Shown here: piece by piece, positions 1-8,658 of the stretch
Layout: every line of letters starts with the position of its first letter
How positions within the stretch are numbered: the first letter of the stretch is position 1
NCBI RefSeq assembly: GCF_018221465.1
Contig: NZ_JAAIKR010000017.1
Coordinates: 1 to 64,000 of the forward strand
From: Shewanella intestini
GTDB taxonomy: Bacteria; Pseudomonadota; Gammaproteobacteria; Enterobacterales; Shewanellaceae
Length of the DNA stretch: 64,000 nucleotides
Direction: 5' to 3'
The notes under the pieces: generated by a model
Database searches by the model: none
The model's input: the letters and a program-made list of their open reading frames with translations, nothing else
What the model was told of the DNA's origin: nothing
Translations under genes and position numbers: made by a program

Positions 1-283
1 GATTGCTTCAATTCCGAAGAATATAAGAAGCAATTTCGAATAACTCAACACCTGTGAATGTCCACACAGATTACTTGATAAATTGTTAAAGAGCGTTGAC
101 CGTTTCAGTAGGTCAGGGCTGCGTATTCTACGCATTCCCATGTCGGCGTCAAGTGTTTTTTCAAACTTCTTTTTGCCGTTGATTTAAGTGCTGCAATTAG
201 CGTCTTAAACCAAGCTGGCTCGGTGCTGGCAAGTACTTCGTTTACACGTTGTATTTGCTGCTGTACCGTGTCAGTGGATGCGC
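1..283 (-). other. rRNA operon leader (16S gene off the left edge)
   Basis: Read on the minus strand this is the transcribed leader of an rRNA operon. It contains a boxA antitermination element (GCTCTTTAACAAT, 82-94), followed by the leader sequence that typically precedes 16S in gammaproteobacteria, running to position 1. The 16S gene itself is not in the window, so it must start just to the left. E. coli also has gmhB directly upstream of an rRNA operon (rrnH), so the neighbourhood fits. The 16S identity is inferred from boxA and the promoter; no mature rRNA is visible. Confidence 0.85.
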
Positions 284-311
284 ATTATAGGGAGATTTTA
301 GAACTGCGCAA
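284..311 (-). promoter_or_regulatory. rrn P1-type promoter
   Basis: On the minus strand a TTGCGC -35 (306-311) and a perfect TATAAT -10 (284-289) are separated by 16 bp. A GC-rich discriminator (GCGC) follows, the hallmark of stringently controlled rRNA promoters. The region immediately upstream (about 312-370) is AT-rich and could act as an UP element. It would drive the rRNA operon off the left edge. Confidence 0.85.
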
Positions 312-861
312 GGGCGAAATGAATATAATTTCCATCAAAACGGTTAAGTGGTCATTTATGTAGCAAAACGTACTTATTTTATGCAAAAACGCCAATAATA
401 GCGTTACCTCGGCTTCATGTGGCGCACTCCTCTCGCCCCGATGTCGGTGGCCACCTCTTATAAAGGAGTTAGTTTGGTTTAAAAACTTTTATTTTTAATT
501 GTTCCCTGCATTTTGGTTAGCTATTTGTGATGCTCACTTTAAAGCGTGTACGCAAACGGCATTTTGCATTTTTTCAGGCGTTATCTTTTTTCCTTAATTA
601 GGAACAGGCGATGCAATCATTGATTTTACAATTAACCACAACGACACGTTAGCGATATAGGTTGTAATAGTGGCAATTTGCTCGTTTTATTGATTATCGG
701 TGATGAGGGTTTTGCTGAGCAGTTTATATCAGTGTCAGTTAAGCGGTGTATGAAGTGAAACGTAACTTTTGATTAAAATTTAGCTAATAAGTTGCACGGC
801 TTAAATATGAAATACAAATAAGCTTAAGGTTTATTTGTATTTCATAGCGTAAAGCTAACTG
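312..861. other. Intergenic region between gmhB and the rrn promoter
   Basis: No credible gene is present; the longest open stretches are a dozen or so codons. It holds a probable UP element next to the rrn promoter, a 10-bp palindrome (GGTGGCCACC, 446-455), and a long AT-rich inverted repeat just after gmhB that is listed separately. Confidence 0.6.
806..846. repeat. 16-bp perfect inverted repeat after gmhB
   Basis: Arms 806-821 and 831-846 are perfect complements around a 9-base loop. The stem is AT-rich and begins 16 bp past the gmhB stop codon, so it may stop transcription or protect the 3' end of the gmhB message. There is no strong T-tract after it on the minus strand, so it is not a textbook intrinsic terminator. 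Confidence 0.7.
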
Positions 862-1404
862 CTATAGCACGCTTGGTACATCAGCAATTGAATCAACAAC
901 TATCGAAGCTTCTGCAATGGCGTCTTCAGTAACACTTTTACCTGTGCGCACTAAGATATTAGTCAAAATACCTGCCGCCTTACCTGCGCGCATATCATCG
1001 GCTTTATCACCGACCATCACAGATTGAGACATATCAATTTTTAAAAACTTTGCGGCATCTAACAACATCCCAGGTTTAGGTTTACGGCAATCACACTCAA
1101 CTTTATATTCGCCAATCCCTTTTTCTGAGTGATGTGGGCAATAATAAATTCCGTCTAAGTCCACCCCTTTATCGGCAAAATTCCAATCCATCCACTCAGT
1201 TAGAGCATGAAAGTCATCTTCTGTGTATTTGCCTCGTGCAATGCCGGATTGATTTGTTACAACAACAATCTTATAGCCTTGCTTCTTAAATGCTAAGCAT
1301 GCTTCAAACACACCTTCAACATATTCAAAGTCATCAACTTGATGTACATAGCCATGATCTAAGTTAATAACACCATCACGGTCAAGAAACACTGCTTTAG
1401 CCAC
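862..1404 (-). CDS. gmhB: D-glycero-beta-D-manno-heptose-1,7-bisphosphate 7-phosphatase
   Basis: HAD-superfamily phosphatase of the cytoplasm. It removes the C7 phosphate of heptose bisphosphate on the way to ADP-heptose for the LPS inner core. The 180-residue protein has the DxD nucleophile/acid motif FLDRDGVI (D8, D10), a VVTNQSG motif near residue 48, and the Zn site typical of GmhB (C89, H91, C104, C106). MVGDKADD near residue 130 is the third HAD motif. Length and motifs match the family. The gene lies between the rrn promoter and a divergent gntR gene, and a large hairpin follows its stop. ATG start with no competing upstream start. Confidence 0.95.
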   Translation of the reverse strand: MAKAVFLDRDGVINLDHGYVHQVDDFEYVEGVFEACLAFKKQGYKIVVVTNQSGIARGKYTEDDFHALTEWMDWNFADKGVDLDGIYYCPHHSEKGIGEYKVECDCRKPKPGMLLDAAKFLKIDMSQSVMVGDKADDMRAGKAAGILTNILVRTGKSVTEDAIAEASIVVDSIADVPSVL

Positions 1405-1607
1405 AAAAAAATCCTCTCAATTATTGAGTTGTTATTATCCCACTGTCATTACATTCGAGCCAGTTAAACATGCTAATGAATTAAAAAATTAACAATATTA
1501 CGCTTTTTCATTATATTTTGAGGTTTTTTGGACAGGTTTCACTTTATAAAGCCCCCGCTACAGGTTACTCTAGCTCGGATATACCGCGTTAATTAATATA
1601 AGAGTGA

Positions 1608-2279
1608 ATGACTAATATAGCCCCCATAATACATAAAACCCGAACTCAACTTGTTGTTGAAGCTTTACGTGAACGGATTCTTTCGGGTGAAATTAAAGGT
1701 GGCGAACCGTTACGTCAATCGGCAATAGCTGAACAATTAAATGTTAGCCGAATTCCAGTGCGCGAAGCTTTAGTACAACTAGAAGCTGAGGGGCTTGTTA
1801 ATTTTGAACCTCATAAAGGAGCGACAGCAATCGCTCTTTCGGTTGAACAAGTAACGGAATTATTTCAATTACGCGCATTAATAGAAGCTGACTTACTTGC
1901 TAGAGCAATTCCTAATTTAAAACCAGCTGACTTTGAAGAAGCTGAGAATGTATTAGAACAGCTCGAGTCGGCTTTTAAACAACAGCATTCAATCGCCAGT
2001 TGGAGCGAGCTTAATACGCAATTCCATAATTGCCTATATAAAGCAGCCAATCGACCACACACATTAGATGTTGTCGACGGGCTTAATACCAACTGTGATA
2101 GATACATCCGTTTGCAATTATTACTTACTGGTGGCATTCCAATCGCTGAACGCGAGCATCGCTCTCTCTTGTCTTTATGTAAGCAAGGGAATATACCTGC
2201 GGCCACTGAGTTATTGCAAAACCATATATTAGGGGCATTGACAGCCATTAAAGCATTAGTCATTCAACAGTTAAAGTGA
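1608..2279 (+). CDS. GntR-family transcriptional regulator (FCD domain)
   Basis: A 223-residue regulator. The N-terminal winged helix-turn-helix (about residues 10-75) shows the GntR signature, with SAIAEQLNVSRIPVREAL as recognition region. The rest is an all-helical FCD effector domain of the FadR subfamily (about 80-215), which usually binds a small carboxylic acid through a metal site. It is divergent from gmhB and lies 61 bp before a ketoacyl-ACP synthase III gene on the same strand, so it may control that gene. The effector cannot be read from sequence. Start at ATG 1608, preceded by a modest AGAGTGA ribosome-binding site. Confidence 0.88.
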   Translation: MTNIAPIIHKTRTQLVVEALRERILSGEIKGGEPLRQSAIAEQLNVSRIPVREALVQLEAEGLVNFEPHKGATAIALSVEQVTELFQLRALIEADLLARAIPNLKPADFEEAENVLEQLESAFKQQHSIASWSELNTQFHNCLYKAANRPHTLDVVDGLNTNCDRYIRLQLLLTGGIPIAEREHRSLLSLCKQGNIPAATELLQNHILGALTAIKALVIQQLK

Positions 2280-2340
2280 TTAAGCTGCACTGATGTTTTG
2301 TGCCATTCCTATTTCAATTTAAATTTATGTGAGAGAAATT

Positions 2341-3426
2341 ATGCAGTACGCGCACATTACTGGTTGGGGTAAAGCCGTTCCCCCTGCGTCACTAACCAAT
2401 GACGATTTAGCAACATTCATGGAAACCTCTGATGAATGGATAAAAACACGCACAGGAATAAGCAAGCGTCATATTAGTCACGTCGATACCTCAGTACTTG
2501 CAACTGTAGCAGCAAAACAAGCGCTTGCAGCTGCAGGAATTGAAGGCAAAGACTTAGATTTAATTATTTTAGCATCAGCAAGCCCTGATACCTTAATTCC
2601 AAATATTGCTTCAGCCGTTCAAGCTGAAATTGGTGCCTCTTGTGGCGCATTTGATATCAACGCTGCATGCAGTGGCTTTTTATACGGACTTGGTTTAGCA
2701 AGCTCGTTGATCAAGTCAGGTCAAAACAAAAAAGTATTAATCATTGGTGCTGAACGCTTATCGTTTTATTTAGACTGGTCACGCCGCGAAACGGCCGTAT
2801 TGTTTGGTGATGGTGCTGGTGCTGTTATTCTTGAAGCCAATGAACAACCCGGTGGCGTATTAGGTTATGAATTAAATAATGACCCTGCCGGCCGTGATAT
2901 TTTGGCTTCGGGCTTTGGTACGCAAATGAACCGTTTTGAACAAGACTCGTTAGACTTCTTCATTCATTTGAACGGACAAGAAGTATTTAAACGTGCAATT
3001 CATGGCATGGGTGGGCTAAGTAAAAAGGTCCTTGAAAACTGCGGTGTAGATAAAGACGCTGTCGATTTAGTCATTCCGCATCAAGCCAATGAACGGATCA
3101 TTGATACTTTAATTAACCGAATGAAAATTCCAAAAGAAAAAGCATTCGTGAATATTGCCAATTATGGCAATACTTCAGCGGCAACAATTCCAATTGCTAT
3201 ATGTGACGCGCTTGCTCAAGGCCGCATTAACGCTGGGCAAACAATATTGTCTTGTGCATTTGGCGCAGGGCTAACCTCTGCAGCACTATTATTGAAGTGG
3301 GGACAACGCACTACGCCGATGAATATAAGCGATGCGAAAGTACCTGATTGCGAACAAACCGCGCTAGAATTAATAAAACCTGCTGTTGATTACTTTATGG
3401 CAAAAGCGGCAAAAAATGCGAAATAG
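2341..3426 (+). CDS. 3-oxoacyl-ACP synthase III family protein (FabH-like)
   Basis: Thiolase-fold condensing enzyme of the KAS III family. The Cys-His-Asn triad is visible: C110 in AACSGF, H247 in PHQAN and N277 in YGNTSAAT, counted from ATG 2341. That start is preferred to the in-frame GTG at 2329 because GAGAG lies just ahead of it. The protein is 361 residues, roughly 40 longer than E. coli FabH, owing to a C-terminal tail (about residues 322-361) after the usual end of the fold. No fab genes are nearby, so it is probably not the housekeeping FabH; it may prime a specialised acyl chain or process a signal molecule. Probably cotranscribed with the GntR gene; a terminator follows. Confidence 0.88.
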   Translation: MQYAHITGWGKAVPPASLTNDDLATFMETSDEWIKTRTGISKRHISHVDTSVLATVAAKQALAAAGIEGKDLDLIILASASPDTLIPNIASAVQAEIGASCGAFDINAACSGFLYGLGLASSLIKSGQNKKVLIIGAERLSFYLDWSRRETAVLFGDGAGAVILEANEQPGGVLGYELNNDPAGRDILASGFGTQMNRFEQDSLDFFIHLNGQEVFKRAIHGMGGLSKKVLENCGVDKDAVDLVIPHQANERIIDTLINRMKIPKEKAFVNIANYGNTSAATIPIAICDALAQGRINAGQTILSCAFGAGLTSAALLLKWGQRTTPMNISDAKVPDCEQTALELIKPAVDYFMAKAAKNAK

Positions 3427-3444
3427 CCTCTATTAGTGTCGATT

Positions 3445-3476
3445 AAAAAGCTCATACCAAAGGTATGAGCTTTTTT
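3445..3476 (+). terminator. Rho-independent terminator after the KAS III gene
   Basis: An A-rich 14-bp stem (3445-3458 with 3462-3475) with a 3-base loop ends in a T6 run, 18 bp after the stop codon. Confidence 0.9.
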
Positions 3477-3556
3477 GTGCAATCACCCAATGAATCATAC
3501 TGGCATGATGATGTAAATTACGCACATTGCTCCCTGTGTATTGCTATATAACAACG

Positions 3557-4243
3557 CTATTTCAATTCAATCCACTGTTGAATATTTACGCCGTTTCCCA
3601 TTGCACTTCGCTGTGCCAAAAATAGCTCACCGCAAGCTAATGCATCTATCAACGCACTATGGGCACCATAAACAGGTAAATGGTAACGATGACGGCTTGC
3701 CCCTAAGCGTAAACACCCCTCATAAATCATGTCATGTTGTCGTAACCATCGTTCGCGCTCGATAGTTAACGTATCGATATAACAAAATATCACACTTTCA
3801 CCAAAGTGATAATTTAGCTGCGTTTTTAAAAATTGAATATCTAAATGACCATGGTGCGCCACTATAACTTTGCCAGCTAATTGGGTTAATAACCACAGTA
3901 GCGCCGTTCTGGTATCAACGCCTTGTTCGAGTTGATGATCAACAATGCCATGAATAATGGCGCTATCACCAACACTGCCTTTAATTTGCAATTTTTTGTG
4001 TTGTGCTTGAGCTAACTGCAACTTGTCTAAATTAATTGGCACTATCCCTATACTGATAATTTGGTCGGTTTTTGGATTTAATCCTGTCATCTCTAAATCT
4101 AAGGCCACAAACGGTATAGCACAGTGATTAGGCTGCATCAAATCACAGCTAAGCTTTTGATAATTTTGCAAAACAGGCTGTGACAACCTTTGTAACTGTT
4201 TTGTCAATCGATGCTTTCGCCACAACTGTTTAACCCGACTCAT
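3557..4243 (-). CDS. 3'-5' exonuclease, DnaQ/DEDD family
   Basis: A 228-residue DEDD-type exonuclease resembling the proofreading epsilon subunit of DNA polymerase III. ExoI is LDLEMTG (D49, E51), ExoII is near AHHGHLD, and ExoIII is AHSALIDA. It has an N-terminal helical extension of about 40 residues. It is not the replicative DnaQ, since no rnhA neighbour is present and the sequence is divergent. Its ATG (4241-4243) directly follows the stop codon of the DUF294 gene (4244-4246), so the two are almost certainly co-translated. From memory, the same pair recurs beside acetate/symporter loci in gammaproteobacteria. Substrate unknown. Confidence 0.87.
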   Translation of the reverse strand: MSRVKQLWRKHRLTKQLQRLSQPVLQNYQKLSCDLMQPNHCAIPFVALDLEMTGLNPKTDQIISIGIVPINLDKLQLAQAQHKKLQIKGSVGDSAIIHGIVDHQLEQGVDTRTALLWLLTQLAGKVIVAHHGHLDIQFLKTQLNYHFGESVIFCYIDTLTIERERWLRQHDMIYEGCLRLGASRHRYHLPVYGAHSALIDALACGELFLAQRSAMGNGVNIQQWIELK

Positions 4244-6103
4244 TTAGAAACTCCGCGTAAATTGCAGTTTCAATCCAGATTGAGCGTCATGTACAACGTG
4301 AAATGCAGCGCGTAATTGATGCCTTATCAACGATGATAAATGTTGGGGTATAAGAAAATTACTCATACTTACGCCATGTTGTGCTTGATAGCCTTGATTG
4401 CTTAAACGCAAATGCGCAATAAACTCATGGGCATCAGCCAAATTTGAACCATCTTTTGGGTTGAGTATTTTCGTTTCAATTAATGCTTGTATTCGTTTAG
4501 CAGTATTCACCTCTTCAAGCCCCACACTTAATGCATAAATTCGGGCAATATCATTAACTAATGCACTTCCTTTGTGCTTTAAATCAATGCCTTTCACTTC
4601 TGAACCATCACGCTCCACAACAAATTTTCTAAAAAAACCTAATGGTGTTGATTCTGTTAAGGCGTTATTGGTCATGGCGGCTAAAAATATATCGTTATTT
4701 TTAGTCGCTGTTAATACATGTTGCTGCAATTGTGAAAACAGCGTTTGCGGGCCATAAATACAGCGCATATCAAAGAAAATACTCGCATGCATTAATGCCA
4801 ATGGTTCAGGTGCCTTTACCCACGAGTGAAAGCACTGTTGCCATTTTTCAAGCGATAATCGCCACTTCGGGTTTTGCGCCATGATATTGCCAGGGCAAAA
4901 CACATAACCGCATTCATTTAACCCTTTACAAACTGCTTTGGTTAAGTTGGCAAAATAGGCGGCTTCTGCCTCATTTGGCTCACAGGCAAGCAGTAATCCA
5001 TTATCTTGATCAGAGCAGCCCATTTGATCTTGTCTTGCCTGTGAGCCAAAAGCTAACCAGCAAAACGCAATTGGGGCAGCACCAAGTAGTTGTTGATTGA
5101 TTTCAATTAACCGCCGCGTAAGTACATCAGTAACTGAGGTTAATATTCGTCCCACATCGTGTGCGCGATGATCGGCATGGACTAAATGCTGAAATAATTG
5201 CGGAATTTGATGACTAACCTGAATTAAGCCTGCAACCGTTGTTTGCCGATTTAATTGATTAATTAATAGTTGTGGCTCACTGCTTTGGGCGCGCAATATA
5301 TCACTACTGGTTAACACACCAATTGGAATGCCATCATTAACAACGGCAAGATGATGAATGTCTTTTTCACTCATGGCCAGCATCGCGTCAAAAACTAAGG
5401 TATCTGCAGATATTGTCATCGGCTGCCCTGTCATGACTTTGTGCACCGGTAATTCAACATCTATGCCTTGTGCCAAAACTCTATTACGTAAATCTTTATC
5501 GGTGATAATCCCACTAAGCTTTTGGTTATCTATCACTAATATCGACGATACGTTGTGTTGCTGCATGATTTGTGCGGCGCGCTGTATCGGCTCATTTATA
5601 TTAATCGACACCGGTTGCGGCGACATTAAATGATGGATATGCGAAGTTGAGGCCAGTGCTTCATTTGCAACCGCGCCAAAGCTACTTAATTGCCGCATTC
5701 GTTTGGCATATGCACGATTAAAAAACTGATCAAACTCTTTGTATCGTTGTCGTAAACTATCAAAGGTAGATGCTGACAAATGGTAAACCAAACTGTCTTC
5801 TAAAATAATGACTTGATTACTAATTTCATCGCCAGACAATAAGGATGGAAAACCAAAGTAATCGCCCTCCCCCAAACGGTCAATTAACTCACCTTGCGAC
5901 CCTTTCACTTCAAATGCGCCCGTTCTGACAATGTATAACTGCAAATTATCATGATCTAACAACAACTCGCCCAAGCTCTTACTGTAATAACCCACCGTTA
6001 ATGACTGACAGGTTTGCAGCAAATCAGCTTCAGATAATCGATCAAATGGTGCTAATGCTTTAATAAACTGCACTACTGGTAAAATTTCAGTTTCATCCAT
6101 CAT
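4244..6103 (-). CDS. cNMP-binding / CBS / DUF294 nucleotidyltransferase-like signalling protein
   Basis: A 619-residue cytoplasmic protein with four parts, numbered from ATG 6103. A cyclic-nucleotide-binding domain spans about 20-130 and a CBS pair about 158-275. A DUF294 putative nucleotidyltransferase domain follows, with a GlnD-like motif, FGSQARQ at about 352 and SDQD at 364-367. The C-terminal DUF294_C domain runs from about 480. ATG 6103 is preferred over upstream in-frame starts because GAGG lies 7 bases ahead. The architecture suggests a sensor that reads a cyclic nucleotide and an adenylate and then modifies a protein target; this is inference, and the target is unknown. It abuts the exonuclease gene and follows the symporter operon beyond a terminator. 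Confidence 0.88.
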   Translation of the reverse strand: MMDETEILPVVQFIKALAPFDRLSEADLLQTCQSLTVGYYSKSLGELLLDHDNLQLYIVRTGAFEVKGSQGELIDRLGEGDYFGFPSLLSGDEISNQVIILEDSLVYHLSASTFDSLRQRYKEFDQFFNRAYAKRMRQLSSFGAVANEALASTSHIHHLMSPQPVSININEPIQRAAQIMQQHNVSSILVIDNQKLSGIITDKDLRNRVLAQGIDVELPVHKVMTGQPMTISADTLVFDAMLAMSEKDIHHLAVVNDGIPIGVLTSSDILRAQSSEPQLLINQLNRQTTVAGLIQVSHQIPQLFQHLVHADHRAHDVGRILTSVTDVLTRRLIEINQQLLGAAPIAFCWLAFGSQARQDQMGCSDQDNGLLLACEPNEAEAAYFANLTKAVCKGLNECGYVFCPGNIMAQNPKWRLSLEKWQQCFHSWVKAPEPLALMHASIFFDMRCIYGPQTLFSQLQQHVLTATKNNDIFLAAMTNNALTESTPLGFFRKFVVERDGSEVKGIDLKHKGSALVNDIARIYALSVGLEEVNTAKRIQALIETKILNPKDGSNLADAHEFIAHLRLSNQGYQAQHGVSMSNFLIPQHLSSLIRHQLRAAFHVVHDAQSGLKLQFTRSF

Positions 6104-6222
6104 TAATCGCCTCAGGTAATCATCGTCAATAACCTTCAATACTATATGGTTAATAATCACTATATGGTTAAATGAATAACATTCGCTATTCGACTTAAGC
6201 CAAAGAAACTGCATTTTTATAA

Positions 6223-6248
6223 AAAAAGAGCACCGAAGTGCTCTTTAA
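6223..6248 (-). terminator. Terminator after the sodium:solute symporter gene
   Basis: On the minus strand an AAAGAGCAC/GTGCTCTTT stem with a four-base loop is followed by a T-rich run, 16 bp past the symporter stop. It separates the symporter transcript from the downstream DUF294 gene. Confidence 0.88.
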
Positions 6249-6263
6249 AAATACTTAAACATA

Positions 6264-7982
6264 TTAATGGTCTTGCGCGCCGCCCGCTCCTTTAGGGAAA
6301 CGGATAGACTCAACCATCTCTACAACATTCTCAGGCACTGCTGCAGTAACTTTAGACACGGCAAACGCAACGCCAAAGTTGATAAACATACCCAACATAC
6401 CGATACCTTCAGGTGAAATACCTAAGAACCAGTTATCAGCATTGTTAGCTGCAGGGTTCATGAACTTAAAGTACACAATGTAAGCCGCGGTGAAGCCAAG
6501 ACCAACGACCATGCCAGTAATTGCCCCTTCTTTGTTCATTGTACGAGAGAAAATACCCATAATAATGGCTGGGAATAATGATGAAGCCGCTAACCCAAAG
6601 GCAATTGCCACCACCGCAGCCACAAATCCAGGTGGATTAATACCAAAGTAGCCAGCCATCACTACACCCAATCCCGCAGCAATTCGAGCGTATTTAAGCT
6701 CTTCTTTATCGGAAATATTTGGCATTAAGTTTTTCTTGAGTAAATCATGTGACACCGAGGTTGAAATAACCAATAACAAACCTGCCGAGGTAGACAACGC
6801 TGCAGCCAAACCACCTGCTGCCACTAATGCAATGACCCATGCTGGTAAGTCTGCAATCTCAGGCGTCGCCAATACCATGATGTCTCGGTCAATGGTCATT
6901 TCATTAGTTTCACCATTGGCATAATAAATATTACCGTCATTATTTTTGTCATCCCACGTAATTAAGCCGGTTTTTTCCCAGTTCTTAATCCACTGTGGTG
7001 CAGACTCATACGGCACACCTGTAGTTTCAGGGCCGTTAATGGTTTCAATCATATTTACGCGCGAAAATGCTGATAATGCTGGAATAGTAGTGTACATAAT
7101 AGCGATAAAAACTAATGCCCAACCCGCTGAAACACGTGCATCTTTTACTTTTGGTACAGTGAAGAAACGCACAATAACATGTGGTAAACCTGCAGTACCA
7201 AACATCAATGCCCCAGTAATAAAGAACACATCAATCATGCTTTTAGAGCCTTCGGTATACTGGGAGAAACCAAGGTCGGCAGACAAGCCGTCAAGCTTAT
7301 CAAGCAAGTACACCCCCGTACCGTTGCCCGCAGCATCAATCATTTCCGCGCCAAAACCAATTTGCGGTAAAATGTGGCCAGTCATCATCACTGAAATAAA
7401 TATCGCAGGAACCATAAAAGCAAAAATAAGCACACAATATTGTGCAACTTGCGTGTAAGTGATGCCTTTCATTCCGCCTAATACTGCGTAGAAGAACACC
7501 ACCGCCATACCAATGTAGACACCCGTTTCAACATCGACCTCTAAAAAGCGTGAAAATACCACCCCAACTCCACGCATTTGTCCCGCAATATAGGTAAAGC
7601 AAATGAAAATGGCACACACAACAGCAACGGTTCGCGCCGCTTGTGAATAATAACGGTCACCAATAAAGTCTGGCACAGTAAATTTACCAAACTTACGCAG
7701 ATAGGGAGCCATACACAGCGCTAGCAGAACATAACCACCTGTCCAGCCCATTAAGTAAACCGAACCATCATAGCCAGTAAAAGACACAATACCTGCTAAC
7801 GAAATAAATGATGCAGCCGACATCCAATCTGCTGCGGTTGCCATCCCATTCATCACAGGTGGAACACCACCACCGGCGACATAAAATTCTTTCGTTGAAC
7901 CAGCGCGAGACCAAATTGCAATGCCGATGTACAAGGCAAATGTGACTCCAACAATCAGGTAAGTTAACGTTTGAACATCCAT
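6264..7982 (-). CDS. Sodium:solute symporter family protein (ActP-like)
   Basis: A 572-residue inner-membrane transporter of the SSS family with about 13 predicted membrane helices. Conserved SSS features include the FYVAGGG segment near residue 33 and the AADWMSAASF segment near 51. It resembles the VC_2705-type symporters that pair with a DUF4212 small subunit, which supports uptake of acetate or another short organic acid; the substrate is inferred. A loop at residues 345-356 has the acidic pattern of an EF-hand (D345, N347, D349, G350, I352), which is unusual. It lies 12 bp after the DUF4212 gene. Confidence 0.9.
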   Translation of the reverse strand: MDVQTLTYLIVGVTFALYIGIAIWSRAGSTKEFYVAGGGVPPVMNGMATAADWMSAASFISLAGIVSFTGYDGSVYLMGWTGGYVLLALCMAPYLRKFGKFTVPDFIGDRYYSQAARTVAVVCAIFICFTYIAGQMRGVGVVFSRFLEVDVETGVYIGMAVVFFYAVLGGMKGITYTQVAQYCVLIFAFMVPAIFISVMMTGHILPQIGFGAEMIDAAGNGTGVYLLDKLDGLSADLGFSQYTEGSKSMIDVFFITGALMFGTAGLPHVIVRFFTVPKVKDARVSAGWALVFIAIMYTTIPALSAFSRVNMIETINGPETTGVPYESAPQWIKNWEKTGLITWDDKNNDGNIYYANGETNEMTIDRDIMVLATPEIADLPAWVIALVAAGGLAAALSTSAGLLLVISTSVSHDLLKKNLMPNISDKEELKYARIAAGLGVVMAGYFGINPPGFVAAVVAIAFGLAASSLFPAIIMGIFSRTMNKEGAITGMVVGLGFTAAYIVYFKFMNPAANNADNWFLGISPEGIGMLGMFINFGVAFAVSKVTAAVPENVVEMVESIRFPKGAGGAQDH

Positions 7983-7994
7983 GGTCAGTTCTCC

Positions 7995-8267
7995 TTAATT
8001 TTCTTGAACATTGTATTTTTTGTCTAACGCATTCGCTTTTGCCACATAGACAAAAATTAACGCCACAAACACATACATCGCACCTTGTTGAGCAAACCAG
8101 AAGCCTAATTTAAAGCCCATAAAGGTAATTTCATTAAGTACATCAACCAATAGAATGCCGCATCCAAACGACACAGCGGCCCATATTGCCAACAGTTTTA
8201 GAACGAGATTTAGGTTCTCTTTCCAATAGCCTGCTGCCTTATCATTATTTTCAAAGCCCATAGCCAA
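7995..8267 (-). CDS. DUF4212 symporter small subunit
   Basis: A 90-residue protein with two hydrophobic segments (about residues 23-45 and 53-78) and a short charged N-terminus ending in YWKENL, typical of DUF4212. These proteins are encoded immediately before an SSS-family transporter, as here, and are thought to form its small membrane subunit. The 12-bp gap to the symporter indicates one operon. Start at ATG 8267, preceded by a GGGGA ribosome-binding site. Confidence 0.9.
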   Translation of the reverse strand: MAMGFENNDKAAGYWKENLNLVLKLLAIWAAVSFGCGILLVDVLNEITFMGFKLGFWFAQQGAMYVFVALIFVYVAKANALDKKYNVQEN

Positions 8268-8658
8268 TCCCCTGCTATATTATTTTAAAGTCAGGGTTAA
8301 TCTAGCAACTCAGTACCAACCGACAATCAAGACCTTAGTCTAACTACCATTATGACCTTAGTGTTGACACAACTAAGCAAAACACACTTTACTCTTAATA
8401 AACAATGACTTAAGTAAAAAACAAACACTAGGGAGGTAACTCAACATTGGCACTTCAACTAGACTATGGTCGAACATCCCTACCCATTTTAACGGCTAAG
8501 AGTTGACTTCACTGCGAAGTAACCGTCACTCAGAATATCAAATAACGTCAAGATATTGATTAGAAGTGCAATATTCAAACCTCAAATTAATGACAAACTT
8601 GAGATAAACCTCACTTGCAGTTACAATTTTTTAACAACCCACTAATTAAAAGTTGTAG
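8268..8658. other. Divergent intergenic region, symporter operon / diguanylate cyclase
   Basis: This 391-bp stretch must contain the promoters of both divergent transcripts. I see no gene. A weak CRP-like sequence (TGAGA-N6-TCACT, 8600-8615; one mismatch per half-site) lies about 50 bp before the cyclase start. Carbon-source control of the symporter would make sense, but the match is too loose to claim. Confidence 0.4.

Noticed and set aside
3541-3765. Plus-strand frame opposite the exonuclease gene
   Set aside because: Antisense to a well-supported DEDD exonuclease; composition is that of a shadow frame.
6104-6214. N-terminal extension of the DUF294 protein
   Set aside because: The extra 37 residues are unlike the family, and GAGG lies ahead of ATG 6103.
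8600-8615. CRP-like TGAGA-N6-TCACT sequence
   Set aside because: Both halves carry a mismatch and the spacing to a promoter cannot be set; mentioned only in the intergenic entry.
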